Below, piece by piece: positions 27,039 through 32,028 of a stretch of 32,028 nt of DNA. Origin of the DNA: Aquificota bacterium (GTDB lineage Bacteria > Aquificota > Aquificia > Aquificales > QOAS01); NCBI GenBank assembly GCA_013153315.1, contig JAADES010000004.1, positions 1 through 32,028 on the forward strand, written 5' to 3'. The position numbers were made by a program, and so were the translations under genes. Positions within the stretch are counted from its first letter, which is position 1. Every line of letters starts with the position of its first letter. The notes under the pieces were generated by a model. The model was not told the origin of the DNA. It worked only from the letters and a program-made list of their open reading frames with translations, and did not search any database.

Positions 27039-27443
27039 ATGGAAAAAATAGAAAAAATCGTCGACCTTGAGGGGTTAAAAGAATTGGCCCACTCTTTGGC
27101 TAAAGAACTTAAGGGCAACGAAGTTATTTTTTTAATCGGAGACCTCGGGGCGGGAAAAACTACCTTCACCCAATTTTTGGTTGAAGCCCTCCAACCTACC
27201 GAGGAAGTTGAAGTTAGAAGCCCTACCTTTGCCGTTTTAAATGAATATCCAACCAAAAAGGGAACGGTTTACCACGCCGACCTTTATAGGGTCAAAAATT
27301 TCGATTTCACCGACTTTGAAGGAAACGGAATATTAATCATCGAATGGGCCGACTATTTAAAAGACCTCCGACCGGACATAGTTATAAAAATCCAACCGGT
27401 GGACGAAAATTTAAGAAAGGTTTCTATAGAAAGGAAAAAATAA
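27039..27443 (+). CDS. tsaE: tRNA t6A biosynthesis ATPase TsaE
   Basis: Small P-loop ATPase that supports TsaD/TsaB in making N6-threonylcarbamoyladenosine at position 37 of ANN-decoding tRNAs. The 134-residue protein has Walker A GDLGAGKT (34-41), the switch-like SPTFAVLNEY, HADLYR, and IIEWADYL, all in the expected order for the YjeE/TsaE family. Length is normal. No Shine-Dalgarno sequence precedes the ATG; the bases just before it are CCTCCTT, which is the anti-Shine-Dalgarno sense and cannot serve. It is transcribed divergently from thiC with a 209 bp gap, and lies 76 bp ahead of hisZ on the same strand; they may share a transcript. Confidence 0.94.
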   Translation: MEKIEKIVDLEGLKELAHSLAKELKGNEVIFLIGDLGAGKTTFTQFLVEALQPTEEVEVRSPTFAVLNEYPTKKGTVYHADLYRVKNFDFTDFEGNGILIIEWADYLKDLRPDIVIKIQPVDENLRKVSIERKK

Positions 27444-27519
27444 AACCATATTATTTGTGCAGAGACCTTAGCAGGATTTTTTTTCTTCGAAGTAAAAACA
27501 AAGCGTATAACTCTTAACT

Positions 27520-28665
27520 ATGACGATTGAAAAACTTTTACCATTCGGTGTAAAGGACTTTTACCCTTCGGAGGTTGAAAAATTAAAAGCCCTTTTAGGG
27601 GAAATTGAAAAACAACTGTCCCTATGGGGTTATAGGGAAATAAAACTTCCTTACATCGAATATAAAGAACTTTTTTCCAAAACCCTAAAGGAGGATTTGG
27701 AAGACGGTTTTATTTTCCCCGAAAGGGAAACCGGTAAACTATTAGCCCTAAGGTGGGACTTTACCCCTCAATTGGTGCGTTTCGTATTGCATACAAGAAA
27801 CAAAATAAACTATCCCCTTCGGGTCTATTACAAAGGGGAAACTTTTAAAAGTAATCGGCAGCTATGGGAAGATTATTCGGTAGGTTTTGAGCTGTTGGGA
27901 GCCCCTTCGGTAGAAGCCGACGCAGAAATAATTGCCACAATAAAAACTATTTTTGATAAATTTTCCATAAAAGATTACCACATAGTTATAGGCCACCGCC
28001 AAGCCTACGAAAGCTTAAAAAAACGGATACCTGAAAACCTACTTAAGGAGAAAACTTTTTTAAAAAACCTACCTTGGGAAACCTATACCAAACTTTTCCC
28101 TTTAAAGGAATACAAACAAATAAAAAACCTGCCCGAGGTTGTTAAACAAGACCTTGAAAAACTATATGGGTGGCTAAAAACTTACGACCTTAACACGGAA
28201 AATATCTTCTTTTATCCCGCCGAAGTTCCTCCAAGGGAATACTATTCGGGGTTATTTTTTAGCTTTGTCCACAAGAGGGGTATATTGGCCCGCGGTGGTA
28301 GATACGACAAACTTTTTAAGGAATTCGGATTAAATATTCCCGCCACCGGAGGAGCCATCAAAATCCTAAACCTTTTGGAGGTTTTGGATATAAAAGCAAC
28401 CCAACGGCGGAAGGTTTACATAATAGACACTACCGCCGAAAAAAGGGCGGGGTGGGAGTTGGCCAAATATTTCCGCCAAAAGGGTATTATCTGCGAGAGG
28501 GATATTGTGCCCCGAAAGCTAGAGGAATCCATTAAGGCGGCAACCAACAAAGGTTATAACGATATAATTGTGATTTCCGAAAAAGGAAACTTTAAAACTG
28601 ATACCAAACAAGGGAACATTAAGGTTATAAAACCAACTGAAGTAGAAAAAATAAAGAAAAACTAA
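27520..28665 (+). CDS. hisZ: ATP phosphoribosyltransferase regulatory subunit HisZ
   Basis: Histidyl-tRNA-synthetase paralog that completes the short form of HisG, the first enzyme of histidine synthesis, and gives it histidine feedback control. The 381-residue protein has the class II aaRS-like core: LPFGVKDFYPSE at the start, LRWDFTPQLVR (motif 2 equivalent; a true HisRS has RPEGT here) and GILARGGRYDKL (motif 3 region). Replacement of the HisRS motif 2 sequence and the lack of a full anticodon domain favour HisZ over HisS. The C-terminal 90 residues (RKVYIIDTTAEKRAGWELAKYFRQKG...) look like a reduced anticodon-binding-like domain. Its partner hisG is not in the window. The stop lies 8 bp from the convergent hfq stop. 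Confidence 0.9.
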   Translation: MTIEKLLPFGVKDFYPSEVEKLKALLGEIEKQLSLWGYREIKLPYIEYKELFSKTLKEDLEDGFIFPERETGKLLALRWDFTPQLVRFVLHTRNKINYPLRVYYKGETFKSNRQLWEDYSVGFELLGAPSVEADAEIIATIKTIFDKFSIKDYHIVIGHRQAYESLKKRIPENLLKEKTFLKNLPWETYTKLFPLKEYKQIKNLPEVVKQDLEKLYGWLKTYDLNTENIFFYPAEVPPREYYSGLFFSFVHKRGILARGGRYDKLFKEFGLNIPATGGAIKILNLLEVLDIKATQRRKVYIIDTTAEKRAGWELAKYFRQKGIICERDIVPRKLEESIKAATNKGYNDIIVISEKGNFKTDTKQGNIKVIKPTEVEKIKKN

Positions 28666-28673
28666 AAAGATTT

Positions 28674-28946
28674 TTATAGAGCGTTTTCATCTACCTCTTG
28701 GGGTTGATTTTCTTCTTGGTTACCCTCTCCGAGGAATTTCAATTCAATTCTCTCTTGGGGAATTATGGTGGTAATAGCGTGTTTGAAAACGAGGGTTTGA
28801 TTGCGACCGTCGTCAAGCAAAATAGTATAGGTGTCAAAGGAGCGAATTCTTCCTTGCAATCTAATACCGTTTACCAAATAGATAGAAACACGAATTTTCT
28901 GTTTCCTTGCGGTATTTAGAAAAGTCTCTTGCAATTTGTAGGGCAT
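28674..28946 (-). CDS. hfq: RNA chaperone Hfq
   Basis: Hexameric Sm-like protein that pairs small RNAs with mRNAs. The 90-residue protein has the Sm1 motif ([21 protein letters not shown]) and Sm2 motif with [10 protein letters not shown], close to the canonical YKHAIST. The N-terminal [13 protein letters not shown] matches the alpha1 helix (LQDPFLNALRK in enterobacteria). The C-terminal 20 residues are acidic and Gln/Glu-rich, a short disordered tail. The ATG has a good Shine-Dalgarno sequence. The upstream ADP-ribosylglycohydrolase-like gene ends 31 bp before it on the same strand, so an operon is likely. miaA and hflX, common hfq neighbours in proteobacteria, are absent. Confidence 0.96.
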   Translation of the reverse strand: MPYKLQETFLNTARKQKIRVSIYLVNGIRLQGRIRSFDTYTILLDDGRNQTLVFKHAITTIIPQERIELKFLGEGNQEENQPQEVDENAL

Positions 28947-28954
28947 TGTTTTTT

Positions 28955-28960
28955 ACCTCC
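28955..28960 (-). promoter_or_regulatory. Shine-Dalgarno sequence of hfq
   Basis: On the minus strand GGAGGT stands eight bases before the hfq ATG, in the 31 bp gap after the upstream gene. It supports independent strong translation of hfq. Confidence 0.8.
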
Positions 28961-28977
28961 GTTTTAGTTTATTTTTG

Positions 28978-29955
28978 TCAGTGCAGAATATTATACAGTT
29001 GCTCGGCCAACTGCAGAAGTTCGTCGGAATACTGAACCTTTTCCACCCATTGGGGGGGAAAGACCTCTACACCCCAGTGGGCCCCTATCCAACTTCCGAC
29101 CAGAAAGCCTATAGCGTCGGTATCTCCGCCGAATTCGCCGTAGGCGTTAACGGCATTTAAAAAGGCCTTTTGGGGATATTGAACATCTTTTAAGAAAAGA
29201 TAGAGAGCCAGAGGTAGGGCTTCCCAGATATAGCTACCGTTTCCGAAACGGATAATAGCCTCGTTTAGGTTTAGGTTTTCGTCGAGAGCTTCCTTAACTT
29301 TATTCAAATACTTCTTAGCTTTGTCCGAAAGGGAGGGGCTGTCTTGGATAATATCGTCGATAAAGCGCTTTTTATCCTCGGGATTGTTAAAATCGTAGTC
29401 TCCGTCGATTAGCAAAGCCGTTGCCGCCCCGACAATTTGGGCACCGTCCTCTATATCTTGGCCCCTTCCCGTTATAAGGGCCATAAGTTTGGCTCCTTCG
29501 GCCGCCAAAACGGGATTGTCGTAATGGTAAAGCCCCATAACTATGGTGTGGAGAACATTATCTATCGAGGCACTTTTCAAACCCAGTTGGTCGGGCGATA
29601 TTCCCTGTGCCAACGCTTTAACCACCGAAAGAATATTTGGCTCCAAATATTTATGAACTTTGGTATTTTCCACCCATTGAATAAGCTTGTTGGCAAAATC
29701 GTAGGGGTCGAAACCCTTTCTTTCCACCAAACTTTTTAAAGCCAGCCTTAATAGCTCCGTTTCCGCCGAAACCTCATGCGGCTCTAAATAATCCGAAGGC
29801 GAAGAGGGGTGCGATTTAACAAAACCGTCTATAACTTTACCGTAATAGTCAAAAACTTCTTGGGCGGGAACTTCCTCCACCGCTTTACCTATAGCATCGC
29901 CCAAAGCCGCCCCTATAACAGTTCCTTTGAATTTGGATAAAAGAAAATCTTCCAT
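28978..29955 (-). CDS. ADP-ribosylglycohydrolase-family protein with altered metal site
   Basis: The 325-residue all-helical protein belongs to the DraG/ARH family: KFKGTVIGAALGDAIGKAVE at residues 8-27, TGRGQDIEDGAQIVGAATALL in the middle and EFGGDTDAIGFLVGSWIGAHWG (274-295) near the end. Active members bind two Mg2+ ions through an early T-D-D-T motif and a late D-x-D-T motif and remove ADP-ribose from proteins. Here the late motif GGDTD (276-280) is intact, but the early one reads SAETE (63-67), so two Asp ligands are Ala and Glu. The rest of that helix (LLRLALKSLVERKGFDPYDFANKLI) aligns well, so this is substitution, not misalignment. Activity or substrate may differ. It is followed by hfq after 31 bp. 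Confidence 0.88.
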   Translation of the reverse strand: MEDFLLSKFKGTVIGAALGDAIGKAVEEVPAQEVFDYYGKVIDGFVKSHPSSPSDYLEPHEVSAETELLRLALKSLVERKGFDPYDFANKLIQWVENTKVHKYLEPNILSVVKALAQGISPDQLGLKSASIDNVLHTIVMGLYHYDNPVLAAEGAKLMALITGRGQDIEDGAQIVGAATALLIDGDYDFNNPEDKKRFIDDIIQDSPSLSDKAKKYLNKVKEALDENLNLNEAIIRFGNGSYIWEALPLALYLFLKDVQYPQKAFLNAVNAYGEFGGDTDAIGFLVGSWIGAHWGVEVFPPQWVEKVQYSDELLQLAEQLYNILH

Positions 29956-30064
29956 ACTGATTTAAAGGTATTGCGTAAGATACAAATAGTAAGAAATCCC
30001 CTATTTTGATGCCTATCTGAGAGTTTTAAATAGGAATAATCTAACTCTTAATTAAACCACCTAC

Positions 30065-30070
30065 AGGAGG
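30065..30070 (+). promoter_or_regulatory. Shine-Dalgarno sequence of the Cys/Met PLP enzyme gene
   Basis: AGGAGG lies 12 bases before the ATG at 30083, or ten if read as GGAG at 30069-30072. Spacing is slightly long but it is the only such site in the 127 bp gap, and it fixes the start. Confidence 0.7.
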
Positions 30071-30082
30071 AGTAAATCAAAA

Positions 30083-31252
30083 ATGGAAAGGCATATACAA
30101 ACCATAACCATACACGGCGGTAAGGAAGATTTCGAGCCTGTGAAATCTCTACACCCGCCAATATATCAAACCGTTTCTTTTGAACAGAGAGGGCAGTCGG
30201 TAATCACCCACCGAGACACCGAGCTAAAGTATTCCCGCGAGGAAAACCCCACCGTAATGCTGTTGGAGAAAAAGATTGCCCTTTTGGAAGAGGGAGAGGA
30301 CGCCCTATGTTTTGCCAGCGGTATGTCGGCTATATCGGCTGTTTTTATAAATTTCCTCAACAAGGGAGATAAAATTCTCGTTCCCTACGAAAGTTATGGA
30401 ACTACGCAGAAACTCATTAAAAGGTTATCGGAAAAATTCGGAATAGAACCTATTTTTGTTTTCCCCGATACGGAGGAAATCCTAAAAAGGTTGGATAAAG
30501 ATATAAAACTCCTCTTTTTGGAAACTATTACCAATCCCACTTTAAAGGTTTTTGATATTCCCCGCATAGCGGAGGCGGCAAAAGAAACGGGAACTATATT
30601 CGTGGTTGACAATACCTTCGCCACACCTGTGCTTTATAAACCTCTAAAAGACGGTGCAAATGTGGTTGTTCACAGTTTAACCAAATATATGGTGGGCCAC
30701 GCCGATGCCGTAGGGGGGGCTGTGGTCGCCGACCTCGAAACCACCAAAGAGCTCTGGGATTGGAGAAACAATCTTGGCGGAATATTGGCACCCTTCGAAG
30801 CCTTCCTAATAGACCGAGGATTAAAAACTTTGGAACTCCGCATGAGGAGACACTGCGAAAATGCCCTTAAGGTGGCAAGGTTTTTAAAAAACCACCCTAA
30901 GGTGGAAGAAGTTTTATATCCCTCCCTACCCGAAAGCCCCTATCACGACCTTGCAAGGAAGCTATTTAAAGATTACTGTGCAGGTGGAGTTCTTTCCTTC
31001 AAAATAAAAGGAACCCGCGAAAATGTTATTAAGTTTTTACAAAACCTCAAAATGGTATTTACTTCTCCCTCCTTCGGAGCACCCGAAACCATAGCTAGCT
31101 ACCCCGTTATGAGTGCGGCAAAACAAATTCCGCCCGAAATAAGGGAAAAGATAGGAATAACCGAAAACCTAATAAGGTTGGCCGTAGGTTTGGAAAACGC
31201 CGAAGATATAATCGCCGACCTAGAGCAGGCTTTAGATAAAGCTTTTAAATAA
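30083..31252 (+). CDS. Cys/Met-metabolism PLP-dependent enzyme (cystathionine gamma-synthase / sulfhydrylase / lyase family)
   Basis: Fold-type I PLP enzyme of the trans-sulfuration family, 389 residues, normal length. Key residues: YSREENPT (50-57, phosphate contact from the neighbouring subunit), FASGMSAIS (78-85, PLP phosphate loop), ETITNPT (147-153), VVDNTFATP with Asp176 to the pyridine nitrogen, and HSLTKYMVGH with Lys201 as Schiff base. The family cannot be split by reaction with confidence. The position usually read as YGGTYNLF or YGGTYR in gamma-synthases, sulfhydrylases and gamma-lyases is YGTTQKLI here, marking a less usual subgroup. Likely reactions are replacement at gamma-carbon of acyl-homoserine by cysteine or sulfide. 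It overlaps the next gene by one base (TAATG), so translation is coupled. Confidence 0.92.
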   Translation: MERHIQTITIHGGKEDFEPVKSLHPPIYQTVSFEQRGQSVITHRDTELKYSREENPTVMLLEKKIALLEEGEDALCFASGMSAISAVFINFLNKGDKILVPYESYGTTQKLIKRLSEKFGIEPIFVFPDTEEILKRLDKDIKLLFLETITNPTLKVFDIPRIAEAAKETGTIFVVDNTFATPVLYKPLKDGANVVVHSLTKYMVGHADAVGGAVVADLETTKELWDWRNNLGGILAPFEAFLIDRGLKTLELRMRRHCENALKVARFLKNHPKVEEVLYPSLPESPYHDLARKLFKDYCAGGVLSFKIKGTRENVIKFLQNLKMVFTSPSFGAPETIASYPVMSAAKQIPPEIREKIGITENLIRLAVGLENAEDIIADLEQALDKAFK

Positions 31253-31608
31253 TGTATCCCTACGAAAAATATGTCAATTTAATCCTTTTCTTGGTTTTCT
31301 TGGTATCCCTCCTTTATTTGCTCTACAACCTAACCTTTTCCGAAGGAAGTTATAAAAAATTGGTGGCTATCTCCGAGAGTGTTAAACATCTGGATTATTT
31401 CTTATCCATAGAGAAGGCAAAAAATCAAAAACTTAAACAAATTTGGGAAAAGATTCGAAGCAACCAAAACCAAACTTTGGAGGTTTGGACTAAGGATTTC
31501 CTATTTATGGTGGGCAAAGATGAAGTTATCTATCTACCGCAAAAGGATACCGAAAATAGCACAAACTTTGAGAGGGATTATTTAGAACACCTTATTAAGG
31601 AAAAATAA
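31252..31608 (+). CDS. FtsB/DivIC-like septum-formation protein (putative)
   Basis: The 118-residue bitopic protein has one transmembrane helix (NLILFLVFLVSLLYLLYNLTF, roughly 9-29 of the protein, with a short cytoplasmic start). A periplasmic coiled-coil-like segment follows (SEGSYKKLVAISESVKHL to about 75), then a short C-terminal domain that ends DEVIYLPQKD. This is the layout of FtsB/DivIC, including the common final pattern of an acidic residue followed by hydrophobic-tyrosine-leucine-proline. FtsB joins FtsL and FtsQ in the division complex. Sequence similarity is weak, so the call rests on topology and length. Its ATG overlaps the stop of the PLP enzyme gene by one base; the functional reason for that pairing is unclear. 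Confidence 0.55.
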   Translation: MYPYEKYVNLILFLVFLVSLLYLLYNLTFSEGSYKKLVAISESVKHLDYFLSIEKAKNQKLKQIWEKIRSNQNQTLEVWTKDFLFMVGKDEVIYLPQKDTENSTNFERDYLEHLIKEK

Positions 31609-31628
31609 AAAAGAACTTCGGAGGGAAT

Positions 31629-31970
<342 letters not shown>

Positions 31971-32028
31971 CTATCCCCCTGCAGTTTTCATTAGCAAATT
32001 TTAAAGGAAAAAGGAATTAGAAAACAAA

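Noticed and set aside
27520-28665. Histidyl-tRNA synthetase (hisS) for the HisRS-like gene
   Set aside because: Motif 2 reads LRWDFTPQ and not RPEGT, and the C-terminal anticodon domain is reduced; HisZ fits better.
30020-30060. AGAGTT / AACTCT pairing in the leader of the Cys/Met enzyme gene, considered as a SAM riboswitch
   Set aside because: None of the conserved SAM-I or SAM-II core sequences are present; six-pair match over a long loop is likely chance.

Overview
The window looks like ordinary chromosome of a hyperthermophilic bacterium of the Aquificota (Aquifex/Hydrogenobacter-like lineage). The main reasons are a reverse gyrase (a hyperthermophile marker), an amino-acid/Na+ symporter that matches Aquifex aeolicus LeuT almost segment by segment, Gram-negative envelope genes (TolC-type channel, LolA, FtsB-like protein), FliF, HisZ, Hfq, and heavy use of ATA (Ile) and AGG/AGA (Arg) codons. 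Assignment below phylum level is not possible from the window alone. I see no rRNA, tRNA, CRISPR array, transposon or prophage, and no non-coding gap longer than about 210 bp.

Layout. 1-6666 (+): the 3' end of sbcC, uppS overlapping it, then a reverse gyrase interrupted by a 448-residue intein with a LAGLIDADG endonuclease. 6732-8144 (+): a GGDEF-EAL protein with a decayed GGDEF motif, tail to tail with a birA-tolC-like unit on the minus strand (8147-10233). 10305-11150 (+): a secreted alpha-helical protein, possibly YfdX-like. 11174-13675 (-): fliF followed by a flippase-like membrane protein. 13825-14667 (+): a 5'-methylthioadenosine phosphorylase-family enzyme whose base-binding residue predicts methylthioinosine as substrate. 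14779-17371 (-): an unknown protein and a LeuT ortholog carrying about 108 extra residues in its third extracellular loop. 17462-18475 (+): a NurA-like nuclease candidate. 18518-19672 (-): an RlmI-type methyltransferase, whose start lies only 27 bp from that of a PcrA/UvrD helicase (19700-21832, +). 21902-24818 (+): a YlxQ/L7Ae-like gene overlapping infB by 89 bp, with a perfect hairpin and a strong Shine-Dalgarno sequence at the junction. 24835-26829 (-): thiC then a LolA-like gene. 27039-28665 (+): tsaE and hisZ. 28674-29955 (-): an ADP-ribosylglycohydrolase-family gene then hfq. 30083-31608 (+): a Cys/Met-metabolism PLP enzyme translationally coupled to an FtsB-like gene. 31629-31967 (-): glnB.

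The genes form short runs of one to three on alternating strands, mostly housekeeping: DNA topology and repair (SbcC, reverse gyrase, PcrA, NurA-like), translation (IF2, YlxQ-like, RlmI, TsaE), sulfur and vitamin metabolism (MTA-family phosphorylase, PLP enzyme, ThiC, BirA), envelope and division, and nitrogen or RNA regulation (PII, Hfq). Several convergent pairs are separated by only 2-42 bp with no clear terminator. The least ordinary items are the intein in the reverse gyrase active site, the LeuT loop insertion, the altered ADP-ribosylglycohydrolase metal site and the ylxQ/infB junction.
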